Source: Siphonodentalium dalli
Lineage: Eukaryota; Mollusca; Scaphopoda; Gadilida; Siphonodentaliidae
Assembly: GCA_032622095.1 (NCBI GenBank)
Contig: CP136063.1
Location: 146,989,379 to 147,053,378, forward strand
Direction: 5' to 3'
Length of the DNA: 64,000 nt
Position numbers and translations under genes: made by a program. Shown here piece after piece: positions 25,330 to 37,701 of this stretch (the first letter of the stretch is position 1; every line of letters starts with the position of its first letter). The notes under the pieces are model-generated. The model was not told the DNA's origin, ran no database searches, and saw nothing but the letters and a program-made list of their open reading frames with translations.

Positions 25330-25800
25330 CTGTCTTTATCACTATAGGTCATAGTGTTTGTCTTTATGATTAACCTACCTCAATTTGTTGCATTAGTCCA
25401 TGAGCTGGTAGGACCCCTGGTGCACACACTTCTTCTTTGGTATTTTTATGTACCCTATAATGTGTTACCATTATGATGTGGTGGGGGAAATGGTATCCCA
25501 TATACGGGGGATGTCATTGTGATTGAATTTAACAGTCGATGTGTCATTTTGTTGGTATTGGAATACTCTATCTACCGGTAGCAAATAATATATGACTTTG
25601 TCATTGACGACGTCACCATATGTCAAAAGGTCACGCGATGACAATGAAAGCGCAAATATAATAGTCAGGAAGCCGATAGGGTACTTCTACACCACACACC
25701 ACAGGTCTTAACTTAACTTCACCTCACTCATTCTATTCCTTATTATGTCCCTCAACTTTTAAGCAATGTTAACACCGAAAGAAAGTGTCCGCGTATATAC
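25330..25800. other. Gene-free stretch
   Basis: Nothing recognisable between the array element and the following minisatellite. Confidence 0.4.
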
Positions 25801-26590
25801 GAACCAAGATTGGGTATATACGTACGCCCCATCCATGACCATACAGCCGGGAGTCATCATACATGCACACCGGGTATACTCATACACCTGACCCATGACC
25901 ATATAGTCACTCCCTGTATATATATTCACCACATGCATGATCATACAGTGATGGACTATAATACAGTCCCTCCTTGTGTACATATATTCATCTCACTATT
26001 GGCCTCCATGTATAAATATTCGCAACATACATGGTCATAACCACTCAAGATATACATATACACCCACCCATGACCATTGAATCGTTCCAGGTATTCATAT
26101 ACACATTACCAATGGCCATACAGCTAAATGCTTTATACACATACACCTCACCCATGACCATACAGCCACACTTGGGTATACATTTACACCCCACAAATGA
26201 CCATATAGACATGAGTCACCATGCAGTACACCGGGTATCCCCTGCACATGACCCATGACCATATTGTCACTTCCTGTATACCTATGTTCCGCACTCATGG
26301 TCATAGAGTCATTCCTTGTACACATATTCACCTCACCATTGACCATATGGTCACTCCCTGTATACCTATTCACCACACCCATTGCCATATAGCCACTCGA
26401 GATATACATATACACCCACCCATGACAACAGAGTCACTCCATGCATACATATACACCTCACCAATGGTCATATGGCCACCTGCTTTTTTGACAAACACCT
26501 CACACAATTAATGCCATACAGCCACAATTGGGTACACTGTACACCTCACACATGACCATACAGTAATGAGTCACCATGTAGGCACACCAG
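25800..26590. repeat. Degenerate minisatellite, about 40-60-bp units
   Basis: Some 16 imperfect copies share CATGACCATACAG or CATGACCATATAG and TATACATATACACC(T)CACC. Unit length is variable. Several frames on both strands remain open through it, giving His/Thr/Tyr-rich peptides with no domain. I treat these as repeat artefacts. Confidence 0.8.
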
Positions 26591-26599
26591 GTATCTAAA

Positions 26600-27300
26600 A
26601 ATGTGATGATCTAAACTTAATGTTATCAAAAGTAAACAATGACCATATGAAATAAAGTATATCATATACCAAATTGAACATGGTGGTGACGCCCTATTGT
26701 TTTGTGCATTTATGAAGGGATTGCATTTAAGACTAAGGCATTAGTGTTGGCGGCATATGAGACCACCAATAAAAAATAGACAGAAAAATGATACTTTTTT
26801 CAATGACCTTGACCTTAGTGGTTGACCTTGACCCTATATGTCCTATTGGCCCAGTTCATGATGGACTATGATTTCACATCATTTATTCAAACACAAGTCT
26901 AATTGTTTCCAAACCGCGGCATTTTTTCACTTTTTCCCAAATCTTTTATGCCGTTACCATGGAAACCAGAAAATTTTCTGAACCATGACCCGCAGCCCGG
27001 GCACCCCCCCTCCAAAATTGTTTCCCAAATCACATTGTGCATATCGGCAAAGTTTCGTACGATTTTGCTAAATTTTGACCCTAAATGACTGGGCTATAAC
27101 AAGTAAATAGTATTGTGAACTCGTCCGCCCTTCAACATATCTTTATATGTGGGTAGCGATTGACCCAGTGAACCGCCAGGTAACAAGGGGTACGCATCTA
27201 AGATGCTTTTGTCAAGTTTTTTGGCAGTCGAACCAAACTTCTGCCAATAAGGTGCACAACCCCCGGGAAAAAAAGTTGGACGGTGGTATATTATTGTAAT
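26600..27300. other. Gene-free stretch
   Basis: Contains TTGACCTTGACCTTAGTGG-type short repeats near 26805-26835 and no gene. Confidence 0.4.
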
Positions 27301-28235
27301 AGACCTATATACCAAATATCAATTGAATCCGTTAATATTTCATTGAGTTATCGCACTAACGGTGATAAAATTGTGATTAAAATACACAAACTAAGACCCA
27401 TAACTCAGGAAAATAAATTCTGACAAACCAGGTTTTCAAACTCGTCCAAGATACTGTTGCAATAGTCTCATATACAAAATATTGTTGAAATCAGTTAATA
27501 TTTCATCGAGTTATCGCGCTAACGGTGATAAAATTGCTAAAAATAGACAAACTAAGACCCATAACTCCGCGAAAAAAATTCGGACAAACCTGGTTTTCGA
27601 ACTCGTCCGAGATATTGTTGCAGGAGACTCATATACCAAATATTGTTGAAATCAGTTAGTATTTCATCGAGTTATCGTGCGAACGGTGATAAAATTGCTA
27701 AAATTAGACAAACTAAGACCCATAACTCCGCGAAAAAAATTCTGACAAACCTGGTTTTCGAACTCGTCCAAGATATTGTTGCAGGAGATTCATATACCAA
27801 ATATTGTTGAAATCGGTTAATATTTCATCGAGTTATCGCGCTAACGGTGATAAAATTGCTAAACATAGACAAACTAAGACCCATAACTCCGGAAAAAAAA
27901 TTCGGACAAACCTGGTTTTCGAACTCGTCCGAGATATTGTTGCAAGAGTCTCATATACCAATTATTGTTGAAATTGGTTAATATTTGCGTGAGTTATCAC
28001 GCTATCGGTGAAAAACTTAACTAAAAACCATCTAAGATGGATAACTCTTGTAAAAAGTTCGGACGTGACCCATTTTCTACAGGCAGTAAATAGTCATTGG
28101 GAACAACTGCCATACCAAACAAATTTTTAATCCGTTCACAAATGTCAAAGTTATAAGGCATTCTTTAGGTCCGCCCGCCCGCCAACCATCCCTCGCCAAA
28201 CCAGAAGTCGAGTTTTTGAAAAACTCGACTAAAAA
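27300..28235. repeat. 160-bp tandem array ending in a hairpin
   Basis: Five copies at a period of 160-161 bp share ATATTGTTGAAATCAGTTAA, TTTCATCGAGTTATCGCG, CCCATAACTCCG and GGTTTTCGAACTCGTCC. The array ends with CCGCCCGCCCGCC and the hairpin AGTCGAGTTTTT / AAAAACTCGACT at about 28207-28231, followed by AAAAACC. Same architecture as the other arrays, different sequence. Confidence 0.85.
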
Positions 28236-28302
28236 CCTTAGTTTGCAGAATACTAAAATATCTCTAAAGTAATACCAGTGGCTAATTTCTGATGTAAAGG
28301 CA

Positions 28303-28432
28303 GAAAATCCTAGTGCTATGGGATTAATATATATTGATATAACAAGTTGCGATTAGCAGTTCTCTGATGTAGGTATAGTGTCAGTTAGATGTCAGCTGAC
28401 CACACACTTTGTTCATGCACATTCTGATAATT
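28303..28432. repeat. Dispersed repeat, intact copy
   Basis: The block starts AGAAAATCCTAGTGCTATGG and runs through AACAAGTTGCGATTAGCAG and GTCAGCTGACCACACAC. A second copy is split into 29372-29403 and 29909-30012. Confidence 0.75.
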
Positions 28433-29403
28433 TCCCCAATTGTGAAAGCCGACTTTAATTAATGGGGATTCTTCGTCACGCTCCACATTAGGGGTCCAGG
28501 GCTGTGAACGAAAAGACATGTTGTAAGACTAACAAGTAAATAGTATTGTGTAATAACATTATTAACAAGTTATTGTGATACAGCAAATATTGTAAAAGAC
28601 ACATCGAAATAGTGTAGGTTTAAATTAGATAGTGATTTATGTATGACTTGAGATTTAGTGGATATAAAATGTATTTAATAATAATTAAGACACTGCAAAT
28701 AAGTTAAATGTAGATAAGAATTTAAGATGAGTTGAGTGTCATTTAGTAAAAATAAGAATTAAGAAATATAAAGTAAGAGTTAAATAATATAACCTTGGTT
28801 ATACACCCAAAGATATATACAGTATTTGCCGCATAGAATATGACGTGCTTGAAGTGGGTTAAGCCAGAAAGTATTAATGGGTGTAAGTTGAACGTCCGGA
28901 GTAAGTTTTGAGACAATTTCCAGATTGTCCCAAGTAAATTTAAGTTTAGGCCAGCAAGTGAAAGATAATTTTGGTTCCGAGTGAATGTTTTGGAATTGAA
29001 AATCAGTGATTGGCAGAACATGGTAGCTTGAAAATGGGGAGAGCCAAAGCAGTTCTACCATTGATGATTTCCATTATTACTCTTGATTCTGACTGGCGGG
29101 AAATTGCTTTACAGACCGCTATTAAAACGAAAGCCCCAACAGGAAGATAATGGCAGTATTAATGATTGTAAGGGTTAAACTGTTCATAGACAATGCAAAT
29201 GGTTCGGTAGTGCTTATGGGTGGTGCTGGTGTACTATAGTGGAAAATAGGCATAGTGTGAGAGGTGTGTGTATGCATGGCCTAACAAAACCAGTGTAGCT
29301 GACAAAACTTTAAACTTTCGGTAAAGGACGAGAATTTCTGATTAGATTTTGACATGAGAAATTATGTAAAGTAGAAAATCCTAGTGCTATGGGATTAATA
29401 TAT

Positions 29404-29908
29404 GTCACATGAAACCCCTATAATATCATTGAAAAATCCATTACATATTTTCTTATCTGTCACTAGTGGCTAATAGCTAATAGTCCAAGCGGTAATCACT
29501 TTCATTGTATACCTGTGTGCGTGACATCATTTTGCTTCCGTACCAAAAGATAAACAAATTATATTATATTATTGACAAAATAATGTTTTTGACAAATGTT
29601 ATTGACAAATGTTACCAATAAATAACCCAATAGTCGTCAAATAAAGACAAAACTAAAAGGGACTATATTTTGTTGCGCGTGTAGTGCAGTACTGACGTAT
29701 AGTGGTGAAGCGTCTCATGCCAACACAAGACTTGTATACAGTTTGCATGTTCTCTACAGAGCTGATGTTGTTAAAAAGGCATAAGGCTTTAGTTTTTTTT
29801 CATGTCATATACAAGATCTTCAACTCGTTATGTTGGGATATAAGATTTTATGAAACTCGTTTCATAAAATCTTATATCCCAACATAACTCGTTGGAGATC
29901 CTCTATAT
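29404..29908. mobile_element. Insertion of about 505 bp splitting a dispersed repeat
   Basis: Comparison with the intact copy at 28303-28432 shows about 505 extra bases here, between GGGATTAATATAT and ATATTGATCTAACAAG. The AT-rich junction prevents exact definition of a target duplication. The insert contains a 74-bp palindrome (29821-29894) and no coding region with a recognisable domain. Confidence 0.5.
29821..29894. repeat. Palindrome, 36-bp arms
   Basis: The arms flank a 2-bp centre (GAAAC TC GTTTC) and are identical in reverse complement except two bases near the ends. Confidence 0.88.
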
Positions 29909-30096
29909 ATTATATATTGATCTAACAAGTTGCGATTAGCAATTCTCTGATTAAAGTATAGTGTCAGTTAGGTGTCAGCTGACCACACACATTGTTCATG
30001 TGTACTCTGATACAAGTGTGATTTCAAATATTTTATAAATTGAAAATATTTTTAAATTTTACGTCACCTCAAGGGTATACAGTAAGCCTATCATAT

Positions 30097-30126
30097 ATAA
30101 ATAATAATAATAATAATAATAATGTA
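30097..30126. repeat. (AAT)n microsatellite
   Basis: About nine AAT/ATA triplets. The following 300 bp (to about 30440) resembles a dispersed repeat ('CATTATTACCCCAGCTG') and is non-coding. Confidence 0.75.
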
Positions 30127-30459
30127 TATAATTTATATAGTGCTTAATCCCTGGTGTAGCTTGAAGCGCTAACATTATTACCCCAGCTGTTTGAGTAATG
30201 CCGAGTCTTGTGCCTGCTGCCATTTTACAGGTGCTTCACTAAAGCGGCTTATACTTACCCAAAAACCAGGTCTCTATTTCTCATCTAGGTACAACGAAGC
30301 AAGCACAGTACAAGTGACCTTGCCCAAGGGTCACAACCTGGTGCTAGATTTGAAACAGCAAGCTGCTCTACAGCACACACACCTGTAGCTTAATCCGGCC
30401 AAGCCTCTGTTGCGGAGAAGATAGTAGAACCGGTGGTCGCGAACTCATTCCGCCGTGTT

Positions 30460-33400
30460 AACACCATTATAAGTCTGAATGCACATGCGCTAATTAATAT
30501 TAAATTGTTGCACAAATTTAATATGTTTAAATCTATATATATGTTTATATTGTATTAATATCTGAGTTTATACTTTTGGTAATAAATTTGTCATATTAGA
30601 ACCATTTTTAAAGTTTGTTTCCTTGAAACCAGTAAAGACAGCTGCAGAGAGTGTGAAGTGTGAAAATATTTCTGGAAATTGCTTCGAAGTTGAAAATATT
30701 TCCAAAAGACGCAGCTGAAAGACGCTTATAAATCATGTATAGCCACAGTCTGAAATGTGGTTCAATTGAAAATACCATTTTACTGAGGATTATGTATGTG
30801 GAAACATGGACTATTATGTTTATAATTTTCTATAAATATACGTCAAACAGCGCATGCATACAACATTACTTAAAAGACTATCAGTAATGCAAGAGAGCGA
30901 CTGGAAATAATAGGGGTTTTCTGTCGGTCCACACAAATATCTCAGCGATGGATTACTGAAAACAAACATGACAAACTTGTGATGGGCGCAAAAATAGACA
31001 GCTCTAGTGGTTCTTGTATTGAAATATAAATAGGAAAGTTCTTGTATTGACGCATACAAATTCTATCTCCACAAAATGTTTGTCTGGGGCGAATTTCTAA
31101 TAGGATCCATGTCCAATACCACTCAATAACATTTGGACAAATTTTTGCAACAATTAAGGATTTAAATCCAGTGAAGAGGTGAGCACATTGTTAAATATAA
31201 TAGAAGTTTGGAGATCAAGGATGGTAATTCTAAAATAGTGAAGAACAAGGGAGATAACCTGATGTGGTATACTGGTATGATGAAATGACGTGACACTTCC
31301 TGTTTGTGTCAGACCACGGTTGAGGGGGACAGCCATTTTGATAATTTCAAGTATATGCAGATCAAAATATATGACCATTTTTAAATGACATGTTCAATGT
31401 ATTGAATGTTATATTTTGTATTTTATAGATGCTTGTTGTCTTTAATGATAGTGCTTTTCTGTTGGAAATTTCATCTCGGTGCCGTCATTCTATTCGGACG
31501 AAAGAGTGTGACATTCAGAAGGTTGAGATAATTTCTCCTGATGTTTGAGTTAAGATCTGATGCATGTCGTGTTCGGCATCTGATTTCATGCAGATTTGCC
31601 TAATTAGCTAAATTAGTTAAATTTGCTTAAAGGTAGTATGACTGTGCTATCGCCTTTGCATCAGGCAACCTCATTGCTTGAAAGTTGTTGCCATGTCTAA
31701 CAACATGTTGATATAGTTGACAACACCTCTTGTTAGAGGTTAATATAACCTGGGTGGCTTTATTAATTATTGAAGTTTGGAAGTGCCTTGATGGCTCATC
31801 ATGTTCTTGCATGTGGAAAGGAATTTGTGATCTATATGTGCCTTGGTGGTTTATGTATAGGCTAAAGAGCCTAATGAGAACATTTTCACATTACAAGAAG
31901 TTATATCATTGAAGATTCCTTGGGTTTGGGATTTGCCCAAATGCATGGGGCAATGGCGAACAAGGCCAAATATTAAAATGGGCCACAAGTTTATAAAGCA
32001 AAAGAAAGCAATGTCTGAGTTGTACACAGTACCGTCAAATGGGATGATTTTGGACACTTTTGTTTTTTAATATTACAATCTCCTAACATATGAAATGGGT
32101 CGATATTTATGCTTGCAATTGAATAAAGGATGGTAAGAAATAAGATCCAGATATCCTGCAAGCGCTGTTCACATTTATGTATCCGTGGCAACGGCCTACA
32201 ACTCGTCCGAAGTTACCCTTTGGATGGGTTGGGTTAAATTCAGACACTTAATACAGAACTCCAGATTATACAGAGGAACCAGACTAATTTAATAAATTTT
32301 GATGACAAAATTAAAAAGTACCTGGATTACGATTTTTTTTTTAAATCAAAATATTTTATTGATAAAGCATAGGCAACTAGCTAGAATAGCTGTCCTATTA
32401 TAGCTATAATTATAAGCCTATGTTTTATGGATGCTACCACTGAGATGCACCAATGTGCAATTCTAAAATGCAGAACAATTTTCGCTGCAGTTAAAAAGTT
32501 CAACAGCATGAAGAAAATTGCAAGTGTGTGAAGAATTAAGGATGTCATAACCCAGAAAGCCTAATGGCAATGTACATTGAAATTAACAGAAATACAAATG
32601 CAAAAAGTGGTTGCACCAGCGGTGCTGGCATACCCCAACAGTGGCAAATTCAAACCGACATGGAATGGTTGAGATATCTGCTCGGACGGGGAAAAAAAAC
32701 AAAATGATTGAACACTCAATTGATTGCCATCATAGTAGTGAACATCCATACCAAATTTCAGATATCCATCCACTGATGGTGGAGATGGTGGAGATACAGA
32801 CAAAAAAACCAACACTTCCAAATAAACAAAGATGACTTCTTATTTCCTACGGCTTGGTATGGCTTGGTTTGTCTTGGTGTTTAGTCGCACCCTATATTAG
32901 GGGGGGGGGGGGGGGCTTTCTTTTTTTGAGGTGTTTAATAGAAGTACCGGGCCTGATGCATTTAATTATTAGTGTAAATAGTAACCAAATTGTGTGCATC
33001 AGAATGATTAGATTGTTCTACTCAATGATTTATGATTAAAGATTGTTCATATAATCATGGGCATTTTTAAAAGGCGGGTTCGAATATTAACTTGAGGGGC
33101 AAGGACCGAGGTGAAAAGCTCCGACCGCGCCTCGTGTGAAGGGTGTAGGAGGTGGGTGTCAATTTCACGCAGGTGGTGTCCGAGGGGCCTCCCCCCCCCC
33201 CCCGGAAAAAATAAGCATACACTAAAAATTGTTATGTTATTGGCTGAAGTGGGCTATATAATATATGGAATTGAACGACAGTCAATCACTCATTGCATAT
33301 ATAGCCCATGATCGTTATATAGATCTATATGCATGTAGAACATGATATGTAAAGCTTGGAATGGCCTGCATATTTATTTTCCTATACTATATACATGAAC

Positions 33401-34990
33401 AAACTGTATTTGACTTATTCTATATATACCGGTACATGTAATCTATAACGCTGACCTATTGCATGCCAACTGGAATTTTTAACAGAGTTTGTGGAGACCC
33501 GCAAATCCCCGTCGCCACGTCCCGCTAATGGACACTCGGGATATTGAACCCTCGGATGTCGCACCCTCGGATTATCGTAACCATCGGACTATTGAACCCT
33601 GTGAGTGTCTTGGGACTAGTGCGCTGTACCCCGGCCTGTAATCGAACCATTGGACTAATTAACGTGCTGTTCACATCCTGGGGCTATATCTGATCTATCA
33701 AAAAATTATACTGGGCATATTCAGTCCCATACATGTACATCAAGGTTTTAATTGACATCCCACCCACCAACTAATAATGTGTTCCTTTTTGGTTGATATG
33801 AGTGGGACTTCAAGGAAAACCCTGTTTTGTGGAGGGACTTCAATGTCTTCATGTCCAGAAACTGTTCGAACCCTCGCAATGTAAGCATTGTCCTCGATAT
33901 ACTATACGTGACCACACAGGAACACAACTTGACATCCAAAATTGTACCCTATATTATAATTAATTTATATATACATGACACGTACATGATCATGTAGTGT
34001 TTGCATGTATGTAGGCAATTCCACTCAAAATTTATAACTGATGTGCTTGCCGTGAAAACAATACATAAAACTGTTTACAGAATTGAAAAATTCCTTATAG
34101 TTTTGGAGTTATGGTCATTTAAAGGTGAAAAAACTAGGTGTTTTTTTGGAAATCGGCTCCCAGTGCTTTATGACTAATCTCCAAAGTATGGGATGGACCC
34201 AAAATGACCTTTTTTCAGGTTGATTTTTGTTGATTTTCATAATAAAATTACAATAAAATTATTCTAACTCTGAAATTACTCGACCAATGTGCATGAAACT
34301 TGCCATGTGTGCTCGGGGAAATATATGTTCACGCGTTGACTGGACCAATATGCAAATTATTTACTCAGACTTTGACTAATTTGCATATAATTTGCATATT
34401 TAATGAGGAAATTGGACTAAAAATCAGCGAAAAAGTTACTTTTCAGGGAATTTATACCCAAAAAATGGGAAAATTTATGTTTTGCATTAAGAATATGTCA
34501 ATGGTGTTGTTATTGGTCCATCATGACCAACCATAGATGACCATGGGTTCAGTAGTATTCAAATTAGATGTTATGAATAGCCACACCCCTTTCTGGTCGA
34601 AACATGTGTGTATTCGTAGGTAATGTTGGCTGCGTATGGGGATTATAAAAACCAACTATAAAAATAACCGAAGACTGTCATATTATAGTGCGATTATATT
34701 ATTCTAAATTATACCATGTCCCCACTGGCCAAATATTTCATAAATGTGTTAGAATTTACAGCAATTACTATTCGCATATTTATATTGCATACTAATGAAG
34801 TCATATCATAAAGAGACATTGTATGTGTGTCTATTCGTTCATAATTGCCAATGACTGAAAACAAGTTTGACAATGCACACATTCATACAGCGTCACTTTA
34901 ATTGAGAGAGAGAGATAAATGTGGATTTCACTGAAATATTATATGGACCTCAATTTAATGTGAAATAATATAATCTAGTATAGGCCAATC
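30460..34990. other. Long gene-free stretch
   Basis: I find no supported gene. Short frames (for example 32561-32821, 34300-34536) have no domain. The block 32600-32830 resembles one decayed unit of the 160-bp-type repeats. G and C homopolymers occur at 32900-32915 and 33191-33203. Confidence 0.4.
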
Positions 34991-35016
34991 ATGCCTTTGC
35001 CGACTGCTGAAGTGCC

Positions 35017-35148
35017 CTCGTCGGCTGACTTCCAGGGTTCGACGGTTCGTTGGCTCGGGCAACTTCCAGTGTTCATGCATTAACTTAACGAACCCCCCCA
35101 AGTTGCCCGAGCCAACGACCTGTCGAACCCTGGAAGTCAGGCGACGAG
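35017..35148. repeat. Inverted repeat, 49-bp arms
   Basis: Arms at 35017-35065 and 35100-35148 are near-perfect reverse complements (GACTTCCAGGGTTCGA, GTTGGCTCGGGCAACTT), with a loop of about 34 bp. Confidence 0.88.
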
Positions 35149-35393
35149 AGTACCTATATTTTCAAGGGCGGGTTCGTCCGAACCCGTCGAACCCTGGCTA
35201 GCTACGCCCATGCATATAATGTCGAATTTTGGCTGAACCCACCTGCAATTGAAAAGCGCGCTGTTTACATTAATTTTGACGCCATGTTGATGACGTCACA
35301 CGCTTGCCACATCAGGCGTATTTGTGCGCCGAGTCGTTATTTCGTGAGAATCTGGATTCAGAATCAGAATCCGATTACGGGGTGGCGGTGCGT

Positions 35394-36848
35394 ATAAAAG
35401 CCGAACACAACCGAACACAACCGAACATAACCGAACATAAGTCCAAATAATGGGAAATATAACGAATAAAGTTCATAGGCGTGTGTATTCATGTTCACAC
35501 TATTAATATACGAAGTTTGGTGGAGTTCGGGCCAATAATAAGTGTTTTATTCGATATTTTGTAAAACGCGTTCAGTGTTCGGCATAGAAAAGCCGAACAC
35601 AAGCTTCTCTCGTGTATTAGTCTATAACGGCTGTCTAGCTAGGTGATAATTAATATCAGATATATGGTCACTAAGCCGAAAGGCTTTAATTGTTGTTGGT
35701 GGCGGTCTCTCACCTATTGTAGTGTTTTGGCAGTTAGTTGCAATCAGTATTTGATGGCGCCTACTATTATGGAAACAACATGCTTTTGGTGGGCCCCGCC
35801 ATGAAAGACAACGTACGATTGTAAAAACAATATTTGAGTGACAAGAAAGTGAGTTCATGGTGCAATATCCGAGAAGTTCTATATAAGAATGTGGTATGAT
35901 ATTACCCATGTGGTGTTTGTTCCCAGGAATGTCACGAGATACGCAGCATCGGCTGCGATATGTGTGACCGATGGTTTCATGTAGAGTGCCAGCAATTGAA
36001 AATCAATGACTTTTTACTAAGTCATCGCTTGGTGACCAATTTAATTTATGCCAGGATCTTCGGCAAATTTCGACTGACGGACGTTTGACGATACCGAAAA
36101 CCGCGGCTATTGCCAAGAAGCCATGTCAGACTAAAAGAGTAAAGACATGCAAAACTAGATCAATCAACCCTAGCAAACGTCAAAAAGTATCTTGAGCGCA
36201 AAATAAATAATAACATATCACATTCCTGTCATATCAGACACATTTTAAAAAATAAAATAAGATTTTAATTCCTGCATATCAAACTTTTAAAAAGATACAA
36301 TACGAAACGCTCTTTATTCGTATTCAGATAATTTATTTCAATTCAATAACCAATTCAATCGGTATTCGATGCATGTGTTCTACGATAAGTTAAATACTGG
36401 CTTGATATCGGCTTCCACCATGCAGCATGATATATTCACAAAAGTTAGGCACGCATTAGAGCCATTTCCATCCACTTACTTCAAGGACAACAATCTCTGC
36501 CCAAAATCCGTTCCGCCGAGGGCAGAGATTGCCTACCTCTAATGTCGGGTATTCTTGAATGTCAGTGGGTGGAATTAGCTCTGATGCGCCACAACTATGT
36601 GTTAATTAATTAACGGTGACTGAGTGTCGAACTATAAGCTTGTGTTCGGCTTTTCTATGCCGAACACTAAACGCGTTTTACAAAATATCGAATAAAACAC
36701 TTATTATTGGCCCAAACTCCACCAAACTTCGTATAGTAATAGTGTGAACATGAATACACATGCCTATGAACTTTATTCGTGAAATTTCCCATTATTTGGA
36801 CTTGTGTTCGGTTATGTTCGGTTGTGTTCGGTTGTGTTCGGCTTTTAT
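35394..36848. mobile_element. 1.46-kb element with 213-bp terminal inverted repeats
   Basis: Inverted repeats at 35394-35606 and 36636-36848 are nearly identical in reverse complement. Each carries ATAAAAGCCGAACACAACCG with two to four tandem CCGAACA(C/T)AA units at the outer edge and AAGCTTGTGTTCGGC at the inner edge. The interior includes a PHD-finger-like frame (35900-36088) and a small hairpin near 36490-36535. I could not define a clean target duplication, so the ends may extend further. Class unknown. Confidence 0.75.
35900..36088 (+). pseudogene. PHD-finger-like fragment
   Basis: The frame reads CGVCSQECHEIRSIGCDMC followed by DRWFHVEC, i.e. C-x2-C, a further Cys, C-x2-C-x4-H-x2-C. 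This is the first half of a PHD zinc finger with the conserved W before the His. About 30 residues follow before a stop, and the terminal C-x2-C pair is not seen. PHD fingers of this style are known at the start of some LINE ORF1 and other transposon proteins in invertebrates. Its place inside an element with long inverted repeats suggests a captured or degenerate element protein. No in-frame ATG is near, so it may be an exon or a relic. Confidence 0.5.
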
Positions 36849-37047
36849 GAGCTCCCCGGGGTGGGGCTAATTCCCGATTCTAGGTCAGATTTTTAAATCC
36901 ACGTGGTCTCCGATACTATGTTTAATGTTCTCCCAGCGTCAAACATGGCTCATGTATTTGATACAAGTAGGCTATCATTTGTATCTTATATTTATAAAGT
37001 TCATGTTTGTCGTGAAGAGTCATGCTTTACTTCTATGTGTACATGTA

Positions 37048-37698
37048 GGGGAGACCCGGGCAAAACGGATCGCCCGGGCAAAGCCGATCACCTTCATTAT
37101 TTCGGTGTCTTGGGCAATACATGTGTGGAATAAGACAATATGTCAATTTGCAAAATTCGATATGACACCCGCGTAATGACCCGGACTGTACACAGATGTG
37201 CTGTGGGCAAAGTGGATCGATCGGGCAAAGCGGATCATTCATAACATGACTAACTTCCGGTACTCATGCGTAGATTAAGTCAATTTGGACAATTTTAATA
37301 AGATGGGTCGACAAAACTCGTGCCTTGTCGGAGCATGTCCATAATTGAAATATTTGAACGTTTTAAAAAACGCAATTTTAATTATTTTCAATAAATATGT
37401 ATAATTGTCATAAATAAAACTGAAAAGTATATGATTAGTTGATTAGTATTGCATTTTCAGAAGGATTCGTTTGCTGATCCGCTTTGCCCAATGTGGTGAT
37501 CCGATTTGCCCGACGGCCGGGCAAAGCGGATCAAAATTAAAAATCACCATAGCAACCAAACCAATAGATGCATCTGAATGCATCCTACGCCAAATGTTAT
37601 GCCATCATGATTAGAAACTGACAGTGCTAATATTTCTGATTTCCGGTTGCATTTTGAACAAGAAAACCTTACGTGATCCACTTTGCCCGGGTCTCCCC
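37048..37698. mobile_element. MITE bounded by TA, 651 bp
   Basis: The ends GGGGAGACCCGGGCAAA and TTTGCCCGGGTCTCCCC form a perfect 17-bp inverted repeat, flanked by TA at 37046-37047 and 37699-37700. This fits a TA target duplication of Tc1/mariner style. Copies of GGGCAAAGCGGATC occur in both orientations inside each end (about 37060-37090, 37205-37240, 37470-37530). No transposase is encoded. Confidence 0.85.
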
Positions 37699-37701
37699 TA
37701 T

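Noticed and set aside
25759-26511. His/Thr-rich open frames on both strands
   Set aside because: They arise from the degenerate minisatellite, not from coding selection.
30130-30440. tRNA-derived SINE
   Set aside because: I could not find A- and B-box promoter motifs at the right spacing.
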